Shown in pieces: positions 15,213 through 23,926 of a DNA stretch of 41,832 bases. Made by a program: the position numbers and the translations under genes. A model generated the notes under the pieces. It made no database searches. It saw nothing but the letters and a program-made list of their open reading frames with translations, and was not told the origin of the DNA. This stretch comes from Alphaproteobacteria bacterium (GTDB lineage: Bacteria > Pseudomonadota > Alphaproteobacteria > Micavibrionales > Micavibrionaceae), in assembly GCA_023700945.1 (NCBI GenBank), contig JAMPXY010000007.1, positions 1 through 41,832 of the forward strand, in the 5' to 3' direction. Each line of letters starts with the position of its first letter. Positions within the stretch are counted from its first letter, which is position 1.

Positions 15213-18200
15213 ATGGGCAACATTATTGGTCGAATTCACGCGAGGGCCAAAGCGCTCGGGCGTCACATAGGATTTGTGACGCTCAGCGCCTTCGTCTTCG
15301 CCAGCGCCGGGACTGCGCTTCATACGCCACAGGTGTATGCGCAGGATCAGGACATTCAAGATCTCGTCCTCGAAGTGAAGATGGGCCAGGCGATTATTAC
15401 CTATGGCGCAGTGGTTTTTGAAAAAGATCAACGTTACTACCTGCCGCTGGTCGATCTTGCCGAAAATTTCGAATTTGTTATCACCGACTCGGATATCAGT
15501 CGCGGTTACGTTGCGGGCTGGTACATCACCGAGGATAATACCTTCTCGGTCGATCGCCAGAATATGGAGGCCTTCCACAACGACGAGCGCTTCGAGCTTT
15601 CTGAAATCAATTTCGTCAATGATCCTTTTGGCGAAGGCACTGATGTTTATATGCAGATGGAAGTGTTCAGCCAGATCTGGCCGGAGATTACATTCGATGT
15701 TGATCTGCCGACCCTGACGCTCAAGGCTGAATCAGAAGCCACATTCCCGTTCATGGAACGCAAGGAGCGCGGTGCCCGGCAAAAGATGCTCGAGGCCATA
15801 CGCGCCACCCGGGCCGTTGTGCCGCCTGATCTGCCTTATCTCAACAATCCCTATGGTCTGATCAGCAAACCAGTGATCGACATCGAAAGCTCGGCCAGCT
15901 GGAAACATTACGACCGTCAGATGACGGCCCAGACCAGTATCAATGGTGTACAGGATCTGGCATTCATGACGGCTGAATATGGTCTGACCTTAAGTCGCGA
16001 TGAAGAAGGCTTTGTTCCGCCTGATGCCATGCGGCTTAAATTCTCACGACTCTCGACGCCGGGTGAACCGTTGCCGTTCGGGGTCAAGAAGGTTGAGCTT
16101 GGTGATACCCGCCTGACTCACCGCGAACTGGTAGGCAATGGGTCGGGTGGGCGCGGGATCTATTTCACCACCAGCGAGCGCGATGCCAGTCGCGAGTTTG
16201 ATGTCATCACGGTGGAAGGTACCGGCCCGCCGGGCTGGGAGGTTGAACTTTACCGCAATAACGAACTGATTGATTTTGGTTTTGTTGACAATGTGGGTGA
16301 ATACCGTTTCGAAGATGTCTCGACCCAGTACGGCAATAACCGTATCCGGGTCGTTCTGTACGGACCGCAAGGGCAAATCCGCGAAGATGTGAAAGATTAT
16401 AATTTTGCCGGCAACATGCTGCGTCCCGGTGAAAATACCGTGACTGGTGGTGTGGTGGATGCTGATCGTGACTTTGTGCCTCTGGTCAAAGATGAACCGC
16501 GCAGCACCCCGCGCGGTTTGGCCAAATCGTTGGCCGGTGCCTATGGTCTGACTCGTAACATTACCCTGTTCTCAGGCTATAGCGAGTTGCCGGTCAATCA
16601 GGGATCTGAAATCAACCAGATGAAAAAATACGGCAGTGTGGGGGCGACCTTTTCGACTGGCGGCGGTTTTGGTCAAGTCGAGGCTTATCGCGGCATGGGG
16701 GACGGCCATGCACTGGATATGCGCTTCTTGACGGAAGTGTTGGGTCTGCGCCTGAATATGGCGGCAAGCTTCTACAATAAATTTGAAAGCCCCAGTGCCG
16801 GCTATGGCGACAATGCCAAGAAACAGGAACTGGAACTCAAGGTCGCGCGCAGTATCCGATTGCCGTTTGGTTCTTTGGGTTTGCAATTTGATGCCAACCG
16901 AATCTACCGCAATAACGGCAATGCCGAACTCTCTCTCAGTTCTCGCCAGTCGATCGGGCGTTCTGGTATTCAACTGAGCCATCAAACGGATACACGTATT
17001 CTCAACAACGCTCACCAAAATACCTCGGGCAATATCACTGCCAGTGCACGGATGCGCAACTGGCGTTTCCGTGGAGGGCTGGGGTATAGCTATTTCCCAG
17101 AGACGCGGGTGACCAATGGCAATGTCGAGGTGCGTTACCAGACTCGCGATAATTTCACTGCAGCGGTCTCGCTGCAGAACGATTTTATTCAGGATCTGGT
17201 CGGGGGTGGTTTTCAGGTCGGTTATGATTTCCAGCGTTTCCTTGGCAGTTTTGATGCCAATTGGCTGCAGGATCGCGGCTGGGAAATGATGCTGCGTGCC
17301 AGTACTTCGCTTGGGCCTTATGGCGAGGGCGGCGGCTATAATATGGTCAGCGAAAGCCAGCGTAGTCAGGCTCCGGTGCAGGCGCACACTTTCCTCGATA
17401 ACGATGCCAGCGGTGATTTTAGTGAGGGTGATGCGCCATTGGCCGGGGCCCGGCTCAATATTGGCGGGCGCGCCAGTGATGAAGCGTCTGATGAAAATGG
17501 ATATCTGGTGGCGCGGCAGGGTGCCGGTACAGGCACGACCAACGTGATGCTGGATAGTGCCTCACTGGAGGATCCTTATTATGCTTCGTCTGTTGAAGGC
17601 TACAGCATAGCGCTGCGTCCGGGTTCAATGCCTTCAATTCATTTCCCGGTGATTGAAACCGGGGCGATTGATGGCACCATTTCAAATGTTGATGACGGCA
17701 AACCGGTGCAAGGTATCCGTCTGCAACTAGTCAACGACAAAGATGAAGTCGTGGCGATTACCGAAGCCGCTTATGACGGCTTTTATACGTTTGAATTCGT
17801 AAAGCCCGGCACCTATGTCGTGCGGGTTGATCCGTCTTATAAAGTTCACGTCCCACCGGAGACCGTAACGGTCGTTTCCGATGATCTCTTTGCCTCTGGC
17901 ATAGATCTTCAACTGCAGGAGCAGGTTCAGGAAACGGATGGGGTTGCTGCAGGTGTCACATCTGACGCCGATGCTGATCTGGAGTCCTTCGAACAAGAGT
18001 TCGAAGAGGCGCTGGAAGAGGAATCGGCTGAAGGATTGCCCTCTGTGGAACCCCAAAGCGGCGCGGAGAGTGGTAGAGTAGCCCAACCCTACCATGAAAC
18101 GCAAAACGGGACGCGAGAGCCTGCTCCGCACTCCTCTGATGGCACTATGTCCGCCATCGTACACCGCGTAAGGATCGGAGAGCACCCAGACAAGTTCAGG

Positions 18201-18503
18201 CTTGTCATGGAGCTCTCCGGTCCGGTGCGCTACACGGTGGAACCGGGGAGCAATACGACTGACATGGTAATTGATTTGCCCGATGTGGCATGGGATGCGC
18301 TGACTGTCTGGCGCGTTGAAACCAGCCCGGTGGTGCAGTCTTTTACGGCTGAAGCCCTGATCGGTGAGAATGCAGCGATCACCGGTACCCGTTTGCGCCT
18401 GCATTCAGAGGCCGGGGGGTTGATTCAGGCTGAGTCCGGATTGTTGCCGCCCCAAGGCGAGGCTGGTCATCGGTTGTTCGTTGATTTCAAGAAAGCTGAG
18501 TAA
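15213..18503 (+). CDS. Usher-like outer-membrane protein with C-terminal AMIN-type domain
   Basis: Of 1096 residues, about the first 44 are an extended signal peptide. A usher-type N-terminal region follows with RYYLPLVDLAENFEFVI. Residues about 330-410 look like a plug/Ig region (GPPGWEVELYRNNELIDFGF, VGEYRFEDVSTQYGNN). A long strand-rich barrel runs to about 720, then SdrD/carboxypeptidase-regulatory-like beta domains (DNDASGDFSEGD; YDGFYTFEFVKPGTYVVRVD). An acidic linker at about 905-960 leads to a final segment at about 980-1096 with FRLVMELSGPVRYTVEPG and MVIDLPDVAW, the pattern of AMIN domains of PilQ and AmiC. Ushers polymerise and export chaperone-bound pilins. A fused AMIN domain is unusual and suggests peptidoglycan anchoring. 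The usher call follows the fold pattern and neighbours. Confidence 0.8.
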   Translation: MGNIIGRIHARAKALGRHIGFVTLSAFVFASAGTALHTPQVYAQDQDIQDLVLEVKMGQAIITYGAVVFEKDQRYYLPLVDLAENFEFVITDSDISRGYVAGWYITEDNTFSVDRQNMEAFHNDERFELSEINFVNDPFGEGTDVYMQMEVFSQIWPEITFDVDLPTLTLKAESEATFPFMERKERGARQKMLEAIRATRAVVPPDLPYLNNPYGLISKPVIDIESSASWKHYDRQMTAQTSINGVQDLAFMTAEYGLTLSRDEEGFVPPDAMRLKFSRLSTPGEPLPFGVKKVELGDTRLTHRELVGNGSGGRGIYFTTSERDASREFDVITVEGTGPPGWEVELYRNNELIDFGFVDNVGEYRFEDVSTQYGNNRIRVVLYGPQGQIREDVKDYNFAGNMLRPGENTVTGGVVDADRDFVPLVKDEPRSTPRGLAKSLAGAYGLTRNITLFSGYSELPVNQGSEINQMKKYGSVGATFSTGGGFGQVEAYRGMGDGHALDMRFLTEVLGLRLNMAASFYNKFESPSAGYGDNAKKQELELKVARSIRLPFGSLGLQFDANRIYRNNGNAELSLSSRQSIGRSGIQLSHQTDTRILNNAHQNTSGNITASARMRNWRFRGGLGYSYFPETRVTNGNVEVRYQTRDNFTAAVSLQNDFIQDLVGGGFQVGYDFQRFLGSFDANWLQDRGWEMMLRASTSLGPYGEGGGYNMVSESQRSQAPVQAHTFLDNDASGDFSEGDAPLAGARLNIGGRASDEASDENGYLVARQGAGTGTTNVMLDSASLEDPYYASSVEGYSIALRPGSMPSIHFPVIETGAIDGTISNVDDGKPVQGIRLQLVNDKDEVVAITEAAYDGFYTFEFVKPGTYVVRVDPSYKVHVPPETVTVVSDDLFASGIDLQLQEQVQETDGVAAGVTSDADADLESFEQEFEEALEEESAEGLPSVEPQSGAESGRVAQPYHETQNGTREPAPHSSDGTMSAIVHRVRIGEHPDKFRLVMELSGPVRYTVEPGSNTTDMVIDLPDVAWDALTVWRVETSPVVQSFTAEALIGENAAITGTRLRLHSEAGGLIQAESGLLPPQGEAGHRLFVDFKKAE

Positions 18504-18511
18504 GGGCCTGA

Positions 18512-18754
18512 TTATTTCAGTGTGTCGTGCGTACCGTCACAAAATGGCTTGTTGTCGGTATGCTTGCAGCGGCACAGCCAAGCGCTGCCATCTTCTTGTG
18601 CCTCGAACACGTGCGGTTCGAAATCCGTCCCCTTGTGAGAACTGTCACAGAAGGGCTGCTTTTGCGATTTGCCGCAGGTGCAAAACCAATATTTTTTCCC
18701 TTTTTTCAGTTCGACTTCAATCGGGGAGGTGGCAGCGATTGTGGGTGTGGTCAT
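18512..18754 (-). CDS. CDGSH iron-sulfur domain protein
   Basis: The 80-residue protein has two CDGSH motifs: FCTCGKSQKQPFCDSSH and LCRCKHTDNKPFCDGTH. Each gives the three Cys and one His that hold a [2Fe-2S] cluster. Such small proteins are implicated in redox or iron-sulfur handling. ATG 18754 is preferred over an upstream TTG because AGGA lies eight bases before it, inside the longer frame. It converges on the usher gene with an 8-base gap and no clear terminator between them. Confidence 0.9.
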   Translation of the reverse strand: MTTPTIAATSPIEVELKKGKKYWFCTCGKSQKQPFCDSSHKGTDFEPHVFEAQEDGSAWLCRCKHTDNKPFCDGTHDTLK

Positions 18755-18795
18755 TGTTTTATTCCTGCGCAATCATGTTGAGAGGGTTGACTATA

Positions 18796-18838
18796 AAAGA
18801 AATCCCGGCTCCGGGAAAGGGTATCCGCAGAGCCGGGA
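18796..18838 (-). terminator. Probable terminator downstream of hsp20
   Basis: On the minus strand a 9-bp perfect stem (TCCCGGCTC / GAGCCGGGA) is followed by TTTCTTTTAT. A second perfect 8-bp hairpin (18849-18856 with 18867-18874) lies between it and hsp20. Confidence 0.6.
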
Positions 18839-18933
18839 AGTCGGGGGGTTTCCCTGCAATGCGCGTCAGGGAAAAGGGCATATCCCGAGTTAGGCTGACA
18901 GCTAGTCTTAACAACCAGCCTTAACAGCCAAGC

Positions 18934-19410
18934 CTAGCTGATATCAATCCGCTTTTCGGCGGTCACGGGCTTGGCCAGTTTGTCGATCACGACTGAAAGC
19001 ACGCCGTTTTTCATGGTAGCCTTGATGGAATCCTGATCGGCATCCGAGGGCAACTGCAGGCTGCGGGAAAAGCGCCCGTAACTGCGTTCCACACGGTGGA
19101 AGGTTTTGCCCTCTTCCTCAGTTTCCCGTTCTTTTTCACCGGCAACGGTCAGGATGCCCTCGTTTACGGTCAGGGACACATCTCCCTGCTCCATCCCCGG
19201 CAATTCGGCTGTCAGCGTGTAGTTTTTATCGGTTTCGCTGATATTCAGCTTCACAGCCATATCGGTGACCGAACTGGCCGGAATATGAATGTTGGTTAGC
19301 GCGTTGCGAAAGAAATTATCAAAAACCCGATCCATGTCATCCAGTGATCCCCAGCGCGAGAGCGCCGTGGCACGATGCGGAAGGGGTACAAGATTACGAA
19401 GAGCGGTCAT
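18934..19410 (-). CDS. Small heat-shock protein, Hsp20/alpha-crystallin family
   Basis: The 158-residue protein has a short N-terminal arm containing FDNFFRNAL and an alpha-crystallin domain at about residues 50-145. The domain shows the family's KNYTLTAELPGMEQGDVSLT, ILTVAGEKERETEEEGKTFH and a C-terminal KATMKNGVLSVVIDK. Such proteins bind unfolding proteins without ATP. A GGAG ribosome site precedes the ATG and a heat-shock-type promoter lies upstream (19496-19523). Confidence 0.92.
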   Translation of the reverse strand: MTALRNLVPLPHRATALSRWGSLDDMDRVFDNFFRNALTNIHIPASSVTDMAVKLNISETDKNYTLTAELPGMEQGDVSLTVNEGILTVAGEKERETEEEGKTFHRVERSYGRFSRSLQLPSDADQDSIKATMKNGVLSVVIDKLAKPVTAEKRIDIS

Positions 19411-19495
19411 GATTTTTCTCCTTTATCCATCTAAAAACGACTGGAACCGGATCATCTGAACCCCCGTCTGGGCGGCCCCTGATCCTCGTATACTG

Positions 19496-19523
19496 ATGTA
19501 GGGAGTGGTTGTACAAAATCAAG
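19496..19523 (-). promoter_or_regulatory. Sigma-32 (RpoH)-type promoter for hsp20
   Basis: On the minus strand CTTGATT (19517-19523) and CCCTACAT (19496-19503) are separated by 13 bases. This fits the heat-shock consensus CTTGAAA / CCCCATNT in sequence and spacing. It lies about 85 bases upstream of the hsp20 start codon. Confidence 0.55.
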
Positions 19524-19535
19524 AGTTTTAACCAT

Positions 19536-19570
19536 TTGAATTGATATGGTTTATCTGTAAAATTAAACCA
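19536..19570 (+). promoter_or_regulatory. Candidate promoter and inverted repeat upstream of asnB
   Basis: TTGAAT (19536-19541) and TAAAAT (19558-19563) are 16 bases apart and resemble sigma-70 boxes. The inverted repeat TGGTTTA/TAAACCA (19547-19553, 19564-19570) overlaps the -10 box and could be an operator. Confidence 0.4.
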
Positions 19571-19588
19571 AATTTTGGGGGTATTCTG

Positions 19589-21502
19589 ATGTGCGGGATT
19601 GCTGGTTTTGTTGATGTAAAAAGGACGCGTGAGGCGGATCGTCTGCGGGCGCAAGTCAAGGCGATGACTGATTGTTTGCACCATCGCGGACCCGATGGAG
19701 AGGGGGGCTGGGTGCAAGATCATGTCGCCCTCGGTCACCGCCGTCTGGCAATTGTCGATCTGAGTGAGAGCGGACGTCAACCGATGACATCTTCATCCGG
19801 GCGCTATGTCATAGTTTTCAATGGTGAAATTTATAATTTTCAGGATTTGCGTGCCGATCTTGCGGCGCGCGGGAGCCGCTTCACAGGAACCTCAGATACC
19901 GAAGTGATGCTAGAGGCCTTTGAAAAATGGGGAGTACAGACATCCTTGCCGCGCTTTGCCGGCATGTTTGCCTGCGCGGTCTATGATACGAAAGAACGCC
20001 TTCTGCACCTGTTTCGTGACCGTTTGGGGAAGAAACCACTTTACTTTGGCTATGCGGGTGATGACTTTGTTTTTGCTTCTGAGCTTAAGGCGTTTTTTCC
20101 GTTGCCGGGCTTTGCCGCTGAAGAAGAAACTACCGCACGTCACCTGTTTATCCGGCATAATTTTATCCCAGCACCGTGGTCGATTTATAAAGGGATTTTT
20201 AAGTTGCCGCAGGCGCATTGCCTTTCGTTATCATTCGATGATCTGGCGGCAACCCGCAAGGCGTCTGACTATCTGGAGCGGGCACGGCCTTACTGGGATG
20301 TGAACGCGTTGGCGCAACAGCCTGTTACGCGGTGCGGTGAAGACGAGGTATTAGCCGAACTTGAAAAGCGGCTGCAACTGGCCACCCGGCAGCGGATGAT
20401 TGCGGATGTGCCACTCGGTGCCTTTCTATCAGGCGGTATTGATTCGTCGCTGATTGTGGCGCTGATGCAAAAACAGGCCAGTCAGCCGGTTAAAACTTAC
20501 AGCATCGGCTTTAGCGAGGCCAGTCATAACGAATCCGAATATGCACGGGCGGTGGCCAGCCATCTGGGCACCGACCACACTGAATTTATTGTGACCCCTG
20601 AAGAGGCACGCTCGGTTATTCCCCAATTGCCTGATATTTATGATGAACCATTCGCCGATGCCTCGCAAATTCCAACCTGGCATGTCTGCCGTCTGGCCCG
20701 GCAACAAGTGACGGTGGCCTTAAGCGGTGATGGCGGTGATGAAGGTTTCGGCGGTTATAACCGTTATCTGCTGGCGCGCTATGTGTTTCCGGCGTTGGGG
20801 GTGTTGCCGCTCCCTCTGCGGCAATCGCTCGGGCGCTGGCAAAATCGTACCGGGCACCAGAATGCCCGCCGCTTGCTTGAGGTCTGCGGGGCGGCAGATC
20901 CATCTGATTTCTATCGCCGGATTTTTTCCTATTGGCAGGATACGGCGGAGGTGTTGCAGCAGGGGCATGCCCCTGACGTTCCTTTGCCGGATTTTGGGCG
21001 CAATATCACCCGACATATGATGATGGCCGATACCGCCTTTTATTTGCCGGATGATATTCTAGCCAAGGTCGATCGCGCCAGTATGGCGGTATCTTTGGAA
21101 ACCCGCGCCCCGTTGCTGGACCATCGGGTGCTGGAATATGCTTGGACTCTACCGGATAATTTCAGGATTCGTCAGGGCAAGGGTAAATGGATATTACGCA
21201 AGTTGCTGGCGCGTCATGTGCCAGAGGTTTTATTTGAACGACCCAAGCGCGGCTTCGGGGTACCGCTCGGGGCGTGGCTGCGCGGGCCGCTGGCACCGTG
21301 GATGCAGGATCTCCTCAGCCCTGAGACCCTGCAGCGGCAAGGGGTGTTTCGGCCCGAGGTGGTGACATCGATGGTCACCCAGCATATAGAGGGAACTCAT
21401 GACTGGAGTTACCGCCTCTGGGGTTTATTGATGTATCAGTCATGGCACCGCCGCTGGATGGTCAAGGCTGAAATTTCACATAAGGCCAGCCGGGCCGGGT
21501 GA
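19589..21502 (+). CDS. asnB: Asparagine synthase (glutamine-hydrolysing)
   Basis: The 637-residue protein starts MCGIAGF with the nucleophilic Cys2 of class II glutamine amidotransferases; ATG 19589 is chosen for this reason. The glutaminase half includes HRRLAIVDLSESG and FNGEIYNF. The synthetase half has the PP-loop LSGGIDSSLIVALM and SGDGGDEGFGGYNRYL. It is longer than E. coli AsnB (554) and resembles the amidotransferase-type AsnB proteins often found in polysaccharide clusters. It would make asparagine from aspartate, glutamine and ATP, or amidate a sugar acid in a surface polymer. GDP-sugar genes lie 2.4 kb downstream. Confidence 0.88.
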   Translation: MCGIAGFVDVKRTREADRLRAQVKAMTDCLHHRGPDGEGGWVQDHVALGHRRLAIVDLSESGRQPMTSSSGRYVIVFNGEIYNFQDLRADLAARGSRFTGTSDTEVMLEAFEKWGVQTSLPRFAGMFACAVYDTKERLLHLFRDRLGKKPLYFGYAGDDFVFASELKAFFPLPGFAAEEETTARHLFIRHNFIPAPWSIYKGIFKLPQAHCLSLSFDDLAATRKASDYLERARPYWDVNALAQQPVTRCGEDEVLAELEKRLQLATRQRMIADVPLGAFLSGGIDSSLIVALMQKQASQPVKTYSIGFSEASHNESEYARAVASHLGTDHTEFIVTPEEARSVIPQLPDIYDEPFADASQIPTWHVCRLARQQVTVALSGDGGDEGFGGYNRYLLARYVFPALGVLPLPLRQSLGRWQNRTGHQNARRLLEVCGAADPSDFYRRIFSYWQDTAEVLQQGHAPDVPLPDFGRNITRHMMMADTAFYLPDDILAKVDRASMAVSLETRAPLLDHRVLEYAWTLPDNFRIRQGKGKWILRKLLARHVPEVLFERPKRGFGVPLGAWLRGPLAPWMQDLLSPETLQRQGVFRPEVVTSMVTQHIEGTHDWSYRLWGLLMYQSWHRRWMVKAEISHKASRAG

Positions 21503-21573
21503 AATCAGGCCTGACAAAGGCCGTTGAAACGCGCTACACTCATGACCGCACGATCAAGCAGGAGCCAACAAGC

Positions 21574-21924
21574 ATGACCGACCAGGAAAACAAGCCAAGT
21601 GTAACAACCCCCGCCTTTGATATCAGCAAGATCAAGGCCGAGGCCGAAACCCGCATCCGTGCCCTATGGGCCGGAGAGGTACCGCTGTTCCATGCTTTTT
21701 GGATCTACGGGTTTGCCGTGATCGCCGGGCTGGCCATTCTGGCAGCACCGTTTGATCTTCTGGGCAGTGTGATTAATCTGATCGGTCTGGCGTGGTCGTT
21801 ATTTATGATCAAGCCGATCTGGCTGGCGGCTGATAAATATCAGGGGCCGCAGCATTGGGCGATTGCCGCCAAGATTGCCGTGGTGCTGGGTGGTCTGAGC
21901 ACCTTGGCGACCCTGCTCAGTTAA
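21574..21924 (+). CDS. Small membrane protein, 116 residues
   Basis: A charged, helical N-terminus (about 40 residues) is followed by three hydrophobic segments: FHAFWIYGFAVIAGLAILAA, LLGSVINLIGLAWSLFMI and AIAAKIAVVLGGLSTLATLL. I recognise no specific family. ATG 21574 has AGGAG nine bases upstream; the upstream in-frame extension overlaps asnB and is unlikely. It follows asnB by 71 bases on the same strand and is followed by a terminator, so they may form one transcript. Confidence 0.7.
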   Translation: MTDQENKPSVTTPAFDISKIKAEAETRIRALWAGEVPLFHAFWIYGFAVIAGLAILAAPFDLLGSVINLIGLAWSLFMIKPIWLAADKYQGPQHWAIAAKIAVVLGGLSTLATLLS

Positions 21925-21952
21925 GCAGAACACTGATCTTGATAACATGAGG

Positions 21953-21979
21953 AAAGGCGGCTTTCAGGGCCGCCTTTTT
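21953..21979 (+). terminator. Rho-independent terminator after the asnB / small membrane protein pair
   Basis: A 9-bp perfect stem (AAAGGCGGC / GCCGCCTTT) with a 7-base loop ends in a T-run. It lies between convergent genes. Confidence 0.9.
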
Positions 21980-21997
21980 ATTTACTCTGTTTGCTGA

Positions 21998-22384
21998 TCA
22001 ACCTTGTTTCCGGGCTGCCAGCAATTCCATGATTGAGAGGAATCCTGCGATATTGCCGTCTTCTTTCATCACCGGAATATGGCGAATATTTTTATCCGTC
22101 ATCAAATCGATGACGGCTTCTACCGGATCACTTTCGTGGACAGCAATGATCTTGGTGGTCATGTAATCGCAGATATATGAGGTTTTGGCGTTATCGCCTT
22201 CGGCAGCGAAGGCTTTGACGATATCATGTTCTGAGAGAATGCCGATGCCATGACCTTCGCGATCCGTGACCAGCAGACAGGTGGAGTGGGTCATGCTCAT
22301 GACATCAATGGCATCCATAATCGAGGCGTCTTCATCAATTTCACGGCGGTCGGGAATACGGGTGAGGACGTCAGCAATATTCAT
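21998..22384 (-). CDS. Two-CBS-domain protein, 128 residues
   Basis: The protein consists of two CBS units: the first around DEDASIMDAIDVMSMTHSTC to GILSEHDIVKAF, the second around ICDYMTTKIIAVHESDPVEA to RHIPVMKEDGNIAGFLSIM. CBS pairs sense adenosine nucleotides in many proteins. No other domain is attached, so the partner is unknown. ATG 22384 is used; a TTG one codon earlier is also open. Confidence 0.85.
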   Translation of the reverse strand: MNIADVLTRIPDRREIDEDASIMDAIDVMSMTHSTCLLVTDREGHGIGILSEHDIVKAFAAEGDNAKTSYICDYMTTKIIAVHESDPVEAVIDLMTDKNIRHIPVMKEDGNIAGFLSIMELLAARKQG

Positions 22385-22470
22385 CAATCAGTACTCTTGG
22401 TTGGAGGTCTGGAATGTCAGGGTACAAACACAGGCGGATTTAGGAAACATTTTTTCATTTTTTTCATAAT

Positions 22471-22806
22471 TTAAAAATGTTGCAGCAGGTATTTGTGAGC
22501 AAAATAGCCGATGACAAGCAACAATAATCCTGCGCCGTAGAGCGCCCAGAAATGCCACATCAGCTTTTGTGCCAGCAGGAACGGGATAAAAAACAGTAAC
22601 GACAGCGGTACTGCTACCAGGATACTCTGGGCAAAACGTACGGTTTTGGCGGCGTCCTGATATTCAAGATAGGAAAAGGGCAGCACCAGCAAGGTTGCCA
22701 GCGGCAGGGCCATAATGAACCCGGCTAGTTCGGGTTTTTTCCCCGAAAGCCACGAGGCAAAGGCGATCAGACTGGCCGAAATACAGAGTTTCAGGGCAAA
22801 AATCAT
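22471..22806 (-). CDS. DUF3147-like membrane protein, 111 residues
   Basis: Four hydrophobic segments cover nearly the whole protein. The pattern of the first half, ending ELAGFIMALPLATLLVL, resembles small DUF3147-type membrane proteins in length and layout; I judge this by eye only. GGAG lies seven bases before the ATG. Function is unknown. It is divergent from the sterol-desaturase-family gene. Confidence 0.6.
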   Translation of the reverse strand: MIFALKLCISASLIAFASWLSGKKPELAGFIMALPLATLLVLPFSYLEYQDAAKTVRFAQSILVAVPLSLLFFIPFLLAQKLMWHFWALYGAGLLLLVIGYFAHKYLLQHF

Positions 22807-22889
22807 CGGGGGACTCCGGGCTATATTTGGTGGGGCGGCACTGTTATGGTATACGGGTGTATTCGTTCATTATCTCGGGGTGAATTGTA

Positions 22890-23834
22890 ATGAATCTCGC
22901 AAGCGCACGCATCCGTTATCTGGTGTCCTGCCTCGCCTGGCCGACTATTTTTCTGATGGCTGTGGCCATTACCGCTATCGGCTTTGCCGCAGACTCCCCG
23001 GTTCTAGGATTCAATGTGGCTTATCTGACGCTGGCTGTGAGCCTGTTTGCGCTGGAACAAATCATGCCGCATGAGCGTGAATGGAATGTGGATGACGGTC
23101 AGACTTTTGCCAGTCTTGCCCACACCATGACCAGCAAGGGCACGGTGCAGACATTGTTTATTTTCAGTGCGGCGCTGGGGCTGTCTTCACTGATTGCACC
23201 TGCGGCTGAATCCGGTTACGGGATCTGGCCGCGTGACTGGCCGATCGTGGTGCAGGTGGTAATCGGTTTAGCGGCGGCTGAGTTCGGTTTGTACTGGGGG
23301 CACCGTCTGGCACATGAATGGCCGGTTTTATGGCGGTTTCATGCAATCCATCACAGTGTGGTGCGTCTGTGGATTTTGAATACTGGCCGCTTCCACTTTA
23401 TCGATAGTTTGAAAAGCATTTTGATGGCGATGGGGATCTTAATGCTGCTGGGGGCGCCGATGGAAGTGTTCCACTGGGTGGCGGCGCTTACGGCCTTTAT
23501 CGGCATGCTGACCCATTGCAATGTTGAAATGCGTTTTGGTCCACTTTCTTATATATTCAATACACCCGGCCTGCATCGCTGGCATCACAGCCGCGATCTG
23601 CGTGAGGGCAATAAGAACTACGGTGAAAATCTGGTGCTGTGGGACTTGCTGTTTGGCACATTCTTTAATGAAAACCGCCGTCCACCCGTCAATATCGGCA
23701 TAGGCGAATATATGCCGCCCGGTTTCCTCCAGCAGTTGTTGTGGCCGTTTCGCGGTCGGCGGCGCTTGCACTCCGTAGCGGGTATGTCTGCGGGCCATAC
23801 GAGCCTGCCGCCTCTAAATAGCCCGGCAGAATAG
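22890..23834 (+). CDS. Sterol desaturase / fatty acid hydroxylase family protein
   Basis: The 314-residue protein has four or more membrane segments and the histidine boxes of the family: HRLAH, HAIHH and HRWHH, which bind a di-iron centre. The family includes C-5 sterol desaturases, carotene and lipid hydroxylases. In bacteria the substrates are usually unknown lipids. ATG 22890 is followed directly by a polar N-terminus and the first membrane helix. It lies between small membrane proteins and the GDP-sugar genes, so an envelope-lipid role is plausible. Confidence 0.88.
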   Translation: MNLASARIRYLVSCLAWPTIFLMAVAITAIGFAADSPVLGFNVAYLTLAVSLFALEQIMPHEREWNVDDGQTFASLAHTMTSKGTVQTLFIFSAALGLSSLIAPAAESGYGIWPRDWPIVVQVVIGLAAAEFGLYWGHRLAHEWPVLWRFHAIHHSVVRLWILNTGRFHFIDSLKSILMAMGILMLLGAPMEVFHWVAALTAFIGMLTHCNVEMRFGPLSYIFNTPGLHRWHHSRDLREGNKNYGENLVLWDLLFGTFFNENRRPPVNIGIGEYMPPGFLQQLLWPFRGRRRLHSVAGMSAGHTSLPPLNSPAE

Positions 23835-23926
23835 ATTTAGCTCTTTGAATTTATTGATTAATCTTTTTATTGCCAAGTTGCAGGTCTTTATTGCATACCT
23901 ATGAATGGTTGCAACAGGGGACAATC

